A stretch of DNA of 64,000 nt from NCBI RefSeq assembly GCF_004795895.1, contig NZ_CP039250.1:4379501-4443500 (forward strand). Reading direction: 5' to 3'. This DNA comes from Sphingopyxis sp. PAMC25046 (GTDB lineage Bacteria > Pseudomonadota > Alphaproteobacteria > Sphingomonadales > Sphingomonadaceae). How positions within the stretch are numbered: the stretch's first letter is position 1; each line of letters opens with the position of its first letter. The position numbers and the translations under genes are program-made. A model generated the notes under the pieces. The model was given only the letters and a program-made list of their open reading frames with translations, was not told the origin of the DNA and made no database searches. Below are positions 54,845 to 63,646 of this stretch, piece after piece.

Positions 54845-56080
54845 TCAATATTTCGCGATTTGCACCGGCAGTGCGCGGAAGCCGTGGACGAAGCAGGCGT
54901 GGACGCGTTCGGGCTCGCCCGCGACCGTCACGCGCATCCGCCGCGCCGCCATTTCCTCGAGCAGGATGCGCAGTTGCAGTTCGGCGAGGCGCGCGCCGAC
55001 GCAGCGGTGGACGCCGTAGCCGAAGGACAGGTGCCGCCGCGCATTCTCGCGGTCGAGCCGCAGCGCGTCGCCGTCGTCGAACACGCTCTCGTCGCGGTTC
55101 GCCGACAGATACCAGAGGATGAGCTTGTCGCCCTTTTTGATCTGATGCCCGAACAGGTCGGCATCGGCGAGCGCGGTGCGGCGCATATGCGCGAGTGGGG
55201 TCTGCCAGCGGATGATCTCGCTCACCGCATTGGGGATGAGCGCGGGATCGGCCTCGAGCTTCGCGCGCTCGTCGGGATATTTGTCGAGCCCATAAGCGAG
55301 CCCCGACATGGTGTTGCGCGTCGTGTCGTTGCCGCCGACGATGAGGAGGACGAGATTCCCGATGAACTCATATTTGTCCATGTTGCGCATCGCTTCGCTG
55401 TGCAGCATCATCGACAGCAGGTCGGGCGTCGGTGGCTGACCCAGCTTTTCCATCCACAGTTTCTGGAAATAGACGAACGCTTCTTCGAGCACCGCGCGGC
55501 GCTGTTCCTTGAGTTCGACCTTTTGCGCGAGCTCGACATCGCCCATCCAGTCGGACCATTCGGTCAATTTGCGCCGGTCCTCCCACGGGAAATCGAAGAG
55601 CAGGGCGAGCATCTGCGTCGTCAGTTCCATCGACACGCGGTCGACCCAGTCGAACGTCTCGCCCCACGGCAGCCCGTCGAGCACCTCGCCGGTGCGGCGG
55701 CGGATATCGTCCGACAGCCGTGTCATTTCGGCGGGGGTGAAGGCGGGCGCGACGGTGCGGCGCTGCTCGGTGTGCTGCGGCCGGTCCATCGCGATGAACA
55801 TCGGCAGGCGGAAATCCTCATCCTCGTCGCGTTCGAGGATCGTGATCCCGCCATATTCCCACGAGGAGCTGTAGATGTCGGGCAGCGCCTCGACATGCTG
55901 GATCGCCTGATGGCTGGCGATATTCCAATAGGGGCCGTGGACGCTGTCCTCGCATTTGACGATGCCGCCCGCCTTGCGGATTTCGGCGAAAGGTTCCTGC
56001 CAGCGATCTTCGGAATAGATCGCCGCGGGGCTCATGTCGTAGCGGTCGGTGACGGGCTGGGGCGCGGCTGCAGTCGCCAT
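54845..56080 (-). CDS. cytochrome P450, CYP153-like (probable alkane or fatty acid hydroxylase)
   Basis: The 411-residue P450 has the I-helix GGNDTTRN, the ExxR motif EIIR, and the haem loop FGYGVHRCVG with Cys360. Long stretches such as FIGNLVLLIVGGNDTT and IRWQTPLAHMRR resemble bacterial CYP153 enzymes as I recall them. Those hydroxylate the ends of medium-chain alkanes. No ferredoxin or ferredoxin reductase gene lies beside it, so electrons must come from elsewhere. It has no signal peptide. The family assignment is from recall, not alignment. Confidence 0.8.
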   Translation of the reverse strand: MATAAAPQPVTDRYDMSPAAIYSEDRWQEPFAEIRKAGGIVKCEDSVHGPYWNIASHQAIQHVEALPDIYSSSWEYGGITILERDEDEDFRLPMFIAMDRPQHTEQRRTVAPAFTPAEMTRLSDDIRRRTGEVLDGLPWGETFDWVDRVSMELTTQMLALLFDFPWEDRRKLTEWSDWMGDVELAQKVELKEQRRAVLEEAFVYFQKLWMEKLGQPPTPDLLSMMLHSEAMRNMDKYEFIGNLVLLIVGGNDTTRNTMSGLAYGLDKYPDERAKLEADPALIPNAVSEIIRWQTPLAHMRRTALADADLFGHQIKKGDKLILWYLSANRDESVFDDGDALRLDRENARRHLSFGYGVHRCVGARLAELQLRILLEEMAARRMRVTVAGEPERVHACFVHGFRALPVQIAKY

Positions 56081-56168
56081 CGGGCATCCTCCTCCTCAAA
56101 AGGGACTCGCCGCGACGCTTGCCGCCGTCGGCCAGATCAGTTGCAGGATGCCACTGTTTACAGCTTTG

Positions 56169-57458
56169 TCAACGAGGCTGGGACGAAGCGGCCTCTATGG
56201 CGGCCGCAGCCGCAGCGACAGCTTTTTTGCCGCGCCAGAATTTCCAGCCGCTGCCGCTGCTGAGCACGCCGGCGCGGAACAGGCGCACCGAAATCCAGAC
56301 GACGAGCGCGACCCACAGCGCCTGCCAGCCGAGCGCGAGCAGGTGGATCGCCTTCGCATCGTCGGTCGCGGCGCGCGCCGCCATCGCGAGCGGCGAGGAG
56401 AAGGGAAATATCTGAGCGAAACGGGCGAGGCCGCTGTCGGGTGCGCTCGCGGCGGCAGCGCACAGGCTGAACATGCCGACCTGGAAGATGGTGATCGGCA
56501 GGCTGAGCATCTGAATCTCGCGCACCGTCGCCGCCTGCGCGCCGACGCCGAGGAAGACGGCGCCGAGCAGCAGGAAGGCCATCACGAAATAGATGAAGCC
56601 GATGCCGAGGAAGAAGGGCCAGCCGGTCGCGGGCGTCGCGGCGAGCGCGGTCGCCGCCTTGCCCGCCTTGCCTGCGGCGGCGATCGCCGCGGGGTCCATC
56701 TGGGTCGCGGCGATCAGTCCGCCGCCGAACGCGAGTGCCATCCAGAAGGCGATGAACAGCACCGCGACGCCGAGGAAGCCGAGCAGTTTGCCGAGAAAGA
56801 CGCTTTCGAGCGGCACCGCGGCGGCGAGGATCTCTATGACCTTGTTGCCCTTTTCCTCGGCGAGCGAGCTGACGGTCTGGCCCGCGAGGAGCAGGGTCAG
56901 AAGGAAGATGACGAACACCGCGCCGAAACCGAGCGACTGTTGCACCGCGATGCTCGTGCCGCCGCTCGCCAGGCTTTCGAAGCGCGGGTTCACCGGCGGC
57001 AGGTCGCCGGCTGCCTCGGCGCGCCGCACCTCGCCCGCGAGCAGGGCGAGATAGCGTCCCGAGCCGCTGCCCTCCTCGCGCTCGACGATGCGCGGCGCCG
57101 CGAGGTTGCCGCTCATCACCGCATAGGTGTCGCTGCCCTTTTCGCGCGCGATCGCGACGGGGTCGGCGGCGGGACCGGCGACGCGCAGTTCGAGCAACGC
57201 GGGCTCGCGCGGCATTACGGCGCGCAGCCGCGTGTCGGCGGCGCGCAGCGCTTCGATCTGGGCGGGGTCGGCGACCGCGACGATGCGGCCCTTGTCGCGC
57301 GCGCTGTCGGCGAGCTGCGACGCGCCGACGCCGCCCGCAAGCCCCATGCCGACCATGAACAGCGGCGCGAGCAGGAAGAGGAGGAAGGTCGGCGTCGCGA
57401 CGATCGCGAGAAAGTCGCGCCGCGCAACTACGAACATATTGCGGATGAAGGGGGTCAT
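56169..57458 (-). CDS. ABC transporter permease, NatB-like (ABC-2 type)
   Basis: The 429-residue protein has one N-terminal hydrophobic segment (FLAIVATPTFLLFLLAPLFMVGMG). A large extracytoplasmic domain (about 50-190) and five or so C-terminal membrane helices follow, with SSLAEEKGNKVIEILAAAVPLE in between, the hallmark of NatB-type ABC-2 permeases. The true start is the ATG giving MTPFIRNMFVVARRDF, which overlaps the ATPase stop by 4 bp. The substrate is unknown; sodium or a drug-like compound are possibilities. Confidence 0.88.
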   Translation of the reverse strand: MTPFIRNMFVVARRDFLAIVATPTFLLFLLAPLFMVGMGLAGGVGASQLADSARDKGRIVAVADPAQIEALRAADTRLRAVMPREPALLELRVAGPAADPVAIAREKGSDTYAVMSGNLAAPRIVEREEGSGSGRYLALLAGEVRRAEAAGDLPPVNPRFESLASGGTSIAVQQSLGFGAVFVIFLLTLLLAGQTVSSLAEEKGNKVIEILAAAVPLESVFLGKLLGFLGVAVLFIAFWMALAFGGGLIAATQMDPAAIAAAGKAGKAATALAATPATGWPFFLGIGFIYFVMAFLLLGAVFLGVGAQAATVREIQMLSLPITIFQVGMFSLCAAAASAPDSGLARFAQIFPFSSPLAMAARAATDDAKAIHLLALGWQALWVALVVWISVRLFRAGVLSSGSGWKFWRGKKAVAAAAAAIEAASSQPR

Positions 57459-58435
57459 GCGCTCGCCTCCTCGATGGCATCTTCGGCGGCGTCGGCGTCG
57501 AAACCCGCGTCGACCTGACGGACGATATGGACGAAGGCGTCGTGGAGCGCCGGGCGGCTGATCGACAGGCCGGTGACGCCATGGCCGCTCGCGGTGATTT
57601 GGGCGAGCAAAGGTTCGACGCCGCCATCCTCGATCGCGAAATGCCACGCGTCGCCGCGCCGTTCGGCGCCGGCGGGCAGGGTCGCGGCGACCGCGGCGGG
57701 ATCGCCGGCATCGCGCGGGGTGTAGCGCACCTGCATCGGGAGCAGCGCGCGCGCTTCGTCGACCGTTCCCTCGAATCGCCGCGCCGAGCGCGCGATGATC
57801 GCGATGCGGTCGCAAAGGCGCTCGGCGTGCGCCATCACATGCGTCGAGAAGAGGATCGTCGCGCCGCGCGCCTGTTCGCGCCGGACGAGCGTTTCGAGCC
57901 GTTCCTGGTTGACGGGGTCGAGTCCCGAAAAAGGCTCGTCGAGCACGATGAGGTCGGGGGCGTGGACGATCGAGCCGATGAGCTGGACCATCTGCGCCAT
58001 GCCCTTCGACATCTTGCGGATCTTCGAATCGATCACGCGTTCGAGGCCGAGTTCGGTCATGAAGGTCGCGGCGCGGCGGCGCCCTTCGGACCAGTCGAGC
58101 CCGCGCAGCGCGCCCATGAAGGCGATCGCCTCGCGCGCCTTCATGCCCGGGTACAGCCCGCGCTCTTCGGGCAGATAGCCGATGCGGTGGCGCACCGATT
58201 GCGGCCGGTGCCCGCCGAGCAGCCGGCTCGTCCCCTCGTCGGGGTCGATGATGCCGAGCGTCATCCTGAGACTCGTCGTCTTGCCCGCGCCGTTGGGACC
58301 GAGCACGCCATAGATGCTGCCCGCCGGCACGCTGAGGCTGACATGGTCGACCGCCTTGTAATCGCCGAAATATTTGGTGAGGCCGTCCGCCTCGACGCTG
58401 AAATCGTTCAAATGCCGGTCCCCAATCATTCCCAT
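57455..58435 (-). CDS. ABC transporter ATP-binding protein, NatA-like
   Basis: The 326-residue protein has Walker A GPNGAGKTT, a signature KMSKGMAQ in place of LSGGQ (usual for NatA-type exporters), Walker B LIVLDEPFSGLD and the H-loop STHVMAHAE. A C-terminal domain of about 100 residues follows. It forms an exporter with the permease encoded directly after it. Confidence 0.9.
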   Translation of the reverse strand: MGMIGDRHLNDFSVEADGLTKYFGDYKAVDHVSLSVPAGSIYGVLGPNGAGKTTSLRMTLGIIDPDEGTSRLLGGHRPQSVRHRIGYLPEERGLYPGMKAREAIAFMGALRGLDWSEGRRRAATFMTELGLERVIDSKIRKMSKGMAQMVQLIGSIVHAPDLIVLDEPFSGLDPVNQERLETLVRREQARGATILFSTHVMAHAERLCDRIAIIARSARRFEGTVDEARALLPMQVRYTPRDAGDPAAVAATLPAGAERRGDAWHFAIEDGGVEPLLAQITASGHGVTGLSISRPALHDAFVHIVRQVDAGFDADAAEDAIEEASA

Positions 58436-58478
58436 ACCAGGCTATGGCACGGCGAGGCGGCTCGCGTATAGAGCGCCA

Positions 58479-59531
58479 ATGGTTGCCGAAGCCTTGCCTT
58501 CGCTGGAACAACGCCTTGAAGCGGTCGCGCGCGAACATGGGTTCGCGGCGTTCGGGATCGCGCGCGCCGACGCGGCGCCGCAGACCGCCGCGCGGTTGAA
58601 CCAATGGCTCGCCGAGGGGCGCCACGGCGACATGATCTGGATGGAAAGCCGCGCCGAACAGCGCGGATCGCCCAAGGGGCTGTGGCCCGAGGTCCAATCG
58701 GTGATCGCGCTTGGCATGAGCTATGCCCCCGCGCTCGATCCGCTCGCGCTGGCGGCGCATTCGGGGCGCGGGCGGATTTCGGTCTATGCGCAGGGCGGCG
58801 ACTATCATGACGTCGTCAAAAAGGCGCTGAAGGCCGTCGCGCGCTGGCTTGTCGGCGAGGCGAAGGGCGCCGAGGTCAAGGTGTTCGTCGACACCGCGCC
58901 GGTGATGGAAAAGCCGCTGTCGGAAGCGGCGGGGCTCGGCTGGCAGGGCAAGCACACCAATCTCGTCAGCCGCGAGCATGGCAGCTGGCTGTTTCTGGGC
59001 GCGATCTATACGACGCTCGACCTGGTGCAGTCGGTGCCGGGGCGCGATACGTGCGGCAGCTGTGCGGCGTGCCAGGATGCGTGCCCGACCGACGCCTTTC
59101 CCGCGCCGTACCGGCTCGATGCGCGGCGCTGTATCTCCTACCTGACGATCGAGCATAATGGTCCGATCCCGGTCGCGCTGCGGCGCGGGATCGGCAACCG
59201 CATCTATGGCTGCGACGATTGTCTTGCCGCCTGCCCGTGGAACAAGTTCGCCGACACCGCGCACAGGCACAGGGCTTTCCTGCCGCGCGCCGAACTGGCG
59301 GCGCCGTCGATCGGCGACCTGCTCGACCTCGACGATGAAGGATTCCGGCAGGTCTTCGCGGGGTCGCCGATCAAGCGGATCGGGCGCGGACGGATGGTGC
59401 GCAACGCGGCGATCGCCGCGGGGAACAGCGGCGATGGGCACTTCGTGCCCGCACTCGAACGGCTGGCGAAGGACGAATCGCCGATGGTCGCCGATGCGGC
59501 CTTATGGGCGCTTCACGAACTGGCGTCGTGA
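58479..59531 (+). CDS. queG: epoxyqueuosine reductase
   Basis: QueG makes queuosine from epoxyqueuosine in tRNA with cobalamin. The 350-residue protein has the ferredoxin-type motifs CGSCAACQDACPT and CDDCLAACPWN for two 4Fe-4S clusters, and the family AGLGWQGKHTNLVSREHGSW region. The C-terminal part has HEAT-like helices (MVRNAAIAAGNSGD). The ATG giving MVAEALPSLEQ was chosen over a longer open frame. Confidence 0.95.
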   Translation: MVAEALPSLEQRLEAVAREHGFAAFGIARADAAPQTAARLNQWLAEGRHGDMIWMESRAEQRGSPKGLWPEVQSVIALGMSYAPALDPLALAAHSGRGRISVYAQGGDYHDVVKKALKAVARWLVGEAKGAEVKVFVDTAPVMEKPLSEAAGLGWQGKHTNLVSREHGSWLFLGAIYTTLDLVQSVPGRDTCGSCAACQDACPTDAFPAPYRLDARRCISYLTIEHNGPIPVALRRGIGNRIYGCDDCLAACPWNKFADTAHRHRAFLPRAELAAPSIGDLLDLDDEGFRQVFAGSPIKRIGRGRMVRNAAIAAGNSGDGHFVPALERLAKDESPMVADAALWALHELAS

Positions 59532-59562
59532 CGTCGTTGATTGGTGCCGCTCAACACAGATC

Positions 59563-59937
59563 CTAGCGCCGCAGCGCCTGCGCGCAGCTATCGACCTCGG
59601 CGTTGCGGCCGTCGGGGGTGCGCGCGTCGACATGCGTCGCGACCGGATCGGCGCCGGCGCGCGGGGCATAGAAATAGACGTCGAGGATGCAGTTCGAGCC
59701 GGCGTACTGGATCTTGCGGCCCGCGCCTTCGGTGACGTCGAGCCGCGGCTTGCCGAACATGCGGCCGATCGCGTCGGCGCTGTTCCCGATCAGCGCATTA
59801 TTCTGCACCGGTCGCACCACGGTCGGCGGCGGCGCGGTGGTTCGCGGCGGGGTCGCGCGCGGAATCGCGGGACCGGCGCAGGCGCCGAGGGTCAGGCCGA
59901 GCATGGCTACGGCGCCGAGGCGGCGGTTATCGATCAT
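59563..59937 (-). CDS. small lipoprotein
   Basis: The 124-residue protein begins MIDNRRLGAVAMLGLTLGAC, a signal peptide with lipobox LGAC (Cys20). A Pro/Thr-rich linker and a domain with two further cysteines follow (SNCILDVYFYAP and VDSCAQAL). The segment IGRMFGKPRLDVTEGAGRKIQYAG resembles small outer-membrane assembly-type lipoproteins. Its ATG overlaps the EI24 stop. The function is unknown. Confidence 0.75.
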   Translation of the reverse strand: MIDNRRLGAVAMLGLTLGACAGPAIPRATPPRTTAPPPTVVRPVQNNALIGNSADAIGRMFGKPRLDVTEGAGRKIQYAGSNCILDVYFYAPRAGADPVATHVDARTPDGRNAEVDSCAQALRR

Positions 59938-60617
59938 ATTTCGGGGTCCCCCTTGCCGAGATGCAGCATGTGCACGGCCATAGCGGCGCTCAATATCGGC
60001 GCCAACAAATTGGCGACGGGCACCACGAAGCTTGCGGCGGACAGCAGCCCGAGCGACCAGCGCGCCGGCCGGTCGAAGCGCGAGCGGTCCGGGTGGCGCG
60101 CGAGCACCATCGCCTCGAGATCGCGGCCGAGCAGCAGCGCGTTGACGAAGAGCGCGAAGACCGGCGTTCCGATCCCCGTCGCGAGCAGCAGGATATAGAC
60201 GGGGAGTGCGAGCAGATTGCCGCCGATCAGGCGGACGAGCGAGGCGAGCGCGAGGCGGATATTCTGCCGCCAGCCGACGTCGACCGCGCGCGCCGCCGCG
60301 GCGGGATAATGGCGTCCCTCGACACCGGCGACGATGCCGTCGGCGAAGAGGCCGATGACGACGATTGCGACCGCGCGAAAGAGCAGCCAGCTTCCGGCAA
60401 TGATCAGGAGGATGATCAGCACGCCCGCCATGTCGAGCTGCGCGCCGTCGAGCCACTTCCAGTGCGCGAGCGCCCAGCGCGCGCCGAAGAAGATCGCCGA
60501 GCCCGATGCGACGAGGAGCAGGAGCGTGAGTGCGAGGCTTTGCGCGAGGACGCGGAGTACGCGCGGGTGAGGCAGGTCTCGCAGCGCGAGCAGGAAAGCG
60601 TGGGCGGCGCGGGCCAT
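59934..60617 (-). CDS. EI24 domain-containing membrane protein, CysZ-like
   Basis: The 227-residue protein has four to five long hydrophobic segments and the EI24/CysZ pattern (PVYILLLATGIGTPVFALFVNALLLGRDLEAMVLARH). CysZ proteins carry sulfate; other members have unknown substrates. It is the first gene of a pair with the small lipoprotein. The start gives MARAAHAFLLALRDL, the usual family N-terminus. Confidence 0.85.
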   Translation of the reverse strand: MARAAHAFLLALRDLPHPRVLRVLAQSLALTLLLLVASGSAIFFGARWALAHWKWLDGAQLDMAGVLIILLIIAGSWLLFRAVAIVVIGLFADGIVAGVEGRHYPAAAARAVDVGWRQNIRLALASLVRLIGGNLLALPVYILLLATGIGTPVFALFVNALLLGRDLEAMVLARHPDRSRFDRPARWSLGLLSAASFVVPVANLLAPILSAAMAVHMLHLGKGDPEI

Positions 60618-60726
60618 GGTGCGGGAATGTGCGGCGCCGCGCCGCGCGTCAAGCGCCCGCGCTTGCGTTGGCGCGCCGTCGTCCCTAAAGCGCGCGCAGC
60701 TTTTTCCCACCAGCACAGGATTTTCC

Positions 60727-61725
60727 ATGGCCTCCACCGCCCGTTTCGACGTCGTCGCCATCGGCAATGCGATCGTCGACGTTCTTGCCCGCGCCGACGA
60801 TGCGCTGATCACCGCCGAAGGCCTGACCAAGGGGTCGATGCGGCTGATCGACGCCGAAGAGGCCGAGCGGCTCTATGCGGCGATGGGCCCGGCGGTCGAA
60901 GTGTCGGGCGGCAGCGCGGCGAACACCCTCGCGGGCATGGCGGCGCTCGGCGAACGCTGCGCCTTCATCGGGCAGGTCGCCGACGACCAGCTCGGCCATG
61001 TCTTCACGCACGATCTGCGCGCTTTGGGCGTCGCTTATGAAACTCCGGCGCTCAAGGAGGGCGCGCCGACCGCGCGCTGCCTGATCCTCGTCACCCCCGA
61101 CGGCCAGCGCACGATGAACACCTTTCTGGGCGCGAGCCACCTGCTCGATAGGGCGATGATCGACGAGGAGTGGATCGCCGATTCCGAAATCCTCTATCTC
61201 GAAGGCTATTTGTGGGATCCCGAACTGTCGCGCGCGGCGATGCGGCGCGCGATCGATGTGTCGCGCGCGGCGGGGCGCAAGGTCGCCTTCACGCTTTCGG
61301 ACGCCTTCATCATCGACCGCCACGGCGCCGATTTCCGTAATCTGATCGGCGAAGGGCTTTTCGACATCCTCTTCGCGAACGAGGTCGAAATCCAGGCGCT
61401 GGCCGAGACCGACGATTTCGAAGCCGCGGTCGCTAAGATCGCGCCGCAGGTGCCGCTGCTCGTCGTCACGCGCGGCGCGCACGGCGCGATCGCGTTGCAG
61501 GGTGGCGAGCGCACCGAGGTCGGCGCCGAGCCGATCGACCAGGTCGTCGACACCACCGGCGCCGGCGACCTGTTTGCCTCAGGTTTCCTTGCGGGCCTGG
61601 CGGAAGGTCGGTCGATGCGCGATTGCCTGACGATGGGCGCGGTGTGTGCGCGCGAGATCATCGCGCAGGTCGGCCCGCGCGCGCAGACCGACCTCAAGGC
61701 GAAGGTCGCGGCGCGGCTGGGGTAG
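60727..61725 (+). CDS. PfkB-family carbohydrate kinase, probable adenosine kinase
   Basis: The 332-residue protein starts MASTARFDVVAIGNAIVDVL and has the PfkB signatures VSGGSAANTLAGMAALG and DTTGAGDLFASGFLAGL, the latter with the catalytic aspartate. TMNTFLGAS is characteristic of adenosine-kinase-like members from alphaproteobacteria. Another sugar or nucleoside cannot be excluded. Confidence 0.88.
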   Translation: MASTARFDVVAIGNAIVDVLARADDALITAEGLTKGSMRLIDAEEAERLYAAMGPAVEVSGGSAANTLAGMAALGERCAFIGQVADDQLGHVFTHDLRALGVAYETPALKEGAPTARCLILVTPDGQRTMNTFLGASHLLDRAMIDEEWIADSEILYLEGYLWDPELSRAAMRRAIDVSRAAGRKVAFTLSDAFIIDRHGADFRNLIGEGLFDILFANEVEIQALAETDDFEAAVAKIAPQVPLLVVTRGAHGAIALQGGERTEVGAEPIDQVVDTTGAGDLFASGFLAGLAEGRSMRDCLTMGAVCAREIIAQVGPRAQTDLKAKVAARLG

Positions 61726-61779
61726 GAACCTTCGCGCGGGTCCGGGCGTCCTATGCGGCATCAAGCAGAGGAGGTCCAC

Positions 61780-62037
61780 ATGGCCGACGAAATCCACACG
61801 ACGCGCGATCCCGACGGGACGACGCACACCACCACGGTTATCGACCGCGAACCGCGCCGCGGCGGGGGGATCGGCATCGGGCTGATCCTGCTCGTCGCGA
61901 TCCTGGTCGCGGCCTTTTTCGCTTATCAGTTCCTTGCGAGCGAGCAGGCCGAGAGCGGCGCGATCAGCGAAGCCGCACAGCAGGTCGGCGACGCCGCGCA
62001 GGATGTCGGCGACGCGGCGCAGAAGGCGGTCGATTAG
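61780..62037 (+). CDS. small single-pass membrane protein
   Basis: The 85-residue protein has a charged N-terminus (MADEIHTTRDPDGTTHTTTVIDREP) and one membrane helix (GIGIGLILLVAILVAAFFAYQFL). The C-terminal repeat AQQVGDAAQDVGDAAQKAVD is probably an amphipathic helix. The ATG follows GAGGAGGT; an upstream ATG at 61753 lacks such a site. It lies 54 bp after the kinase gene. The function is unknown. Confidence 0.75.
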   Translation: MADEIHTTRDPDGTTHTTTVIDREPRRGGGIGIGLILLVAILVAAFFAYQFLASEQAESGAISEAAQQVGDAAQDVGDAAQKAVD

Positions 62038-62040
62038 ACC

Positions 62041-63570
62041 CTAACTCGCGGGTGCCGCGGCCGGGTCGGGGTGCTTTCGGAACAATTCGCGGTCGGCGGG
62101 GCCGAAACCGCGCGTCCAGATCAGCCAGCCGTAGATGCCGAGGATGAAGGGCACGCCGATCAGCAGCTCGGCCCATTCGGGCAGCTGCGTCGCGCCCCAG
62201 CCGAGCACCGCGGCGCCCGCCGTCGCCCATACGAGCGCCCAGCGCAGGCTGTTCACCGGCGCGCCGAGGATGCGCGCGAGCAGCCGCGCCTTCACGAGCG
62301 AGGCGAAACCGAGCGCGAGCATCAGCGCGAGCGCGACTGCCGCCGCGTAATAGATGGGCGGCAATCCCATCGACTTGGCTATGAGGATCAGCGCGACGCT
62401 GAGCACCGCCTGCAGCGCGAGCGTTGCCATGCTGATGAGCAGGTTGCGGTGGCGCGCGACATAGACGAGCGCGGCTTCGCTGACGACGGCGGTCGCGGCA
62501 ACGACCTCGGCGGCGAGCAGGAAGGCAAGCGCGGCGGTGCCGCTGACGAATTCGGGGCCGACGAGGCCCATCACCGCCTCGCCCGGTATGCCGAGCGCGA
62601 GCGCGACGCCGGCTTGCGCGGCGATGATCCAGAAGCCCACTTGGCTGACCTGCGCCGCCACGGCGCTCAGCCGCTTTTCGGCGAGGTTGCGCGTGATCAC
62701 CGGGCCGAGGATCGGCTCGAAACTCGTTTTGAGCTTTTGCGGCAGCGAGGCGACCTGCTGCGCCATATAATAGATGCCGTAGATCGTCGGCGAGGTGAAC
62801 TGGCCGAGGATGAAGAGGTCGAGGCGGCGCGTGCCCCATTCGATCGCATCGGCGGCGGCGAGCGGGGCGTTGCGCCGCGCGAGCAGGATCAGGTGCGCCG
62901 GATGCGGGCGCCATACTCCGGGGCCGCCATAGTGGCGGATCATCGGGATGAGCGCGGTGAGAAAGGCCCCGACCATCGCGGCGGCATAGGAGAGCATCAG
63001 CCCGTCGCGCGCCGAAACGAACCAGAAGCCCGCCGCTGCGACGCTGATCACCCAGGGTTCGACGATCGCGCGCGCGCGCACGGTCGCGCCGACGTCGAAT
63101 TTATACGCGCAGGCGGCGAGCGCGATGTCGGTTCCCGCGATCACGAAGACGAGCAGCGCCATCCAGCGATCGGCGCTGTCGACGTCGCCCGCCGGATACA
63201 TGAGCTGCGGAAACAGGAGGAGAAGCGCCGATCCCGCCGCAGAGACGATGAAGGCGACGAACATGCCGTCCCAGACGACGATGCGCTGGTCGGCACCCTC
63301 CGCGCTCAACTGTTCGGCGAGGCCGCGCTTGAGGCCCAAAGTCGCGAGCTGCGCGACGAGTTCGATGACGAGCACAGCAAAGGCGAAGCGTCCGACCGCC
63401 TCGGGCCCGTACCAGCGGCCCGCCACATAGAGGAAGGGCAGGCGCGCGACGAGGCGAAGGATGAAGCCGAAGAAGTTGGTGCGCCCGCCCTTCGCGAGCG
63501 CCGCTGTGTCCGCGTCGCGCGAAGCGACGTCGGGCGATTGGGGCGCGGCTGCGCTATCGGTCTGGCTCAA
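62041..63570 (-). CDS. polysaccharide biosynthesis flippase, Wzx-like
   Basis: The 509-residue protein has about 14 hydrophobic segments, beginning GGRTNFFGFILRLVARLPFLYVAGRWYGPEAVGRFAFA, the usual start of the polysaccharide-synthesis MOP flippases. It probably moves lipid-linked oligosaccharides across the inner membrane. It stands apart from the GT-C-like cluster, downstream of gpsA (76-bp gap). Confidence 0.87.
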   Translation of the reverse strand: MSQTDSAAAPQSPDVASRDADTAALAKGGRTNFFGFILRLVARLPFLYVAGRWYGPEAVGRFAFAVLVIELVAQLATLGLKRGLAEQLSAEGADQRIVVWDGMFVAFIVSAAGSALLLLFPQLMYPAGDVDSADRWMALLVFVIAGTDIALAACAYKFDVGATVRARAIVEPWVISVAAAGFWFVSARDGLMLSYAAAMVGAFLTALIPMIRHYGGPGVWRPHPAHLILLARRNAPLAAADAIEWGTRRLDLFILGQFTSPTIYGIYYMAQQVASLPQKLKTSFEPILGPVITRNLAEKRLSAVAAQVSQVGFWIIAAQAGVALALGIPGEAVMGLVGPEFVSGTAALAFLLAAEVVAATAVVSEAALVYVARHRNLLISMATLALQAVLSVALILIAKSMGLPPIYYAAAVALALMLALGFASLVKARLLARILGAPVNSLRWALVWATAGAAVLGWGATQLPEWAELLIGVPFILGIYGWLIWTRGFGPADRELFRKHPDPAAAPAS

Positions 63571-63646
63571 GCCTGGCGCCCCTTCTGCTTTGCCCTGAAA
63601 CGCAGTCTAGCGCGGTGGGAGGGAGCAGGCAATTGTGTGCGGCAAT

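Noticed and set aside
56169..59441. 1090-residue version of the ABC permease gene
   Set aside because: The extension covers the ATPase gene and queG in other frames. The ATG overlapping the ATPase stop gives a normal permease.
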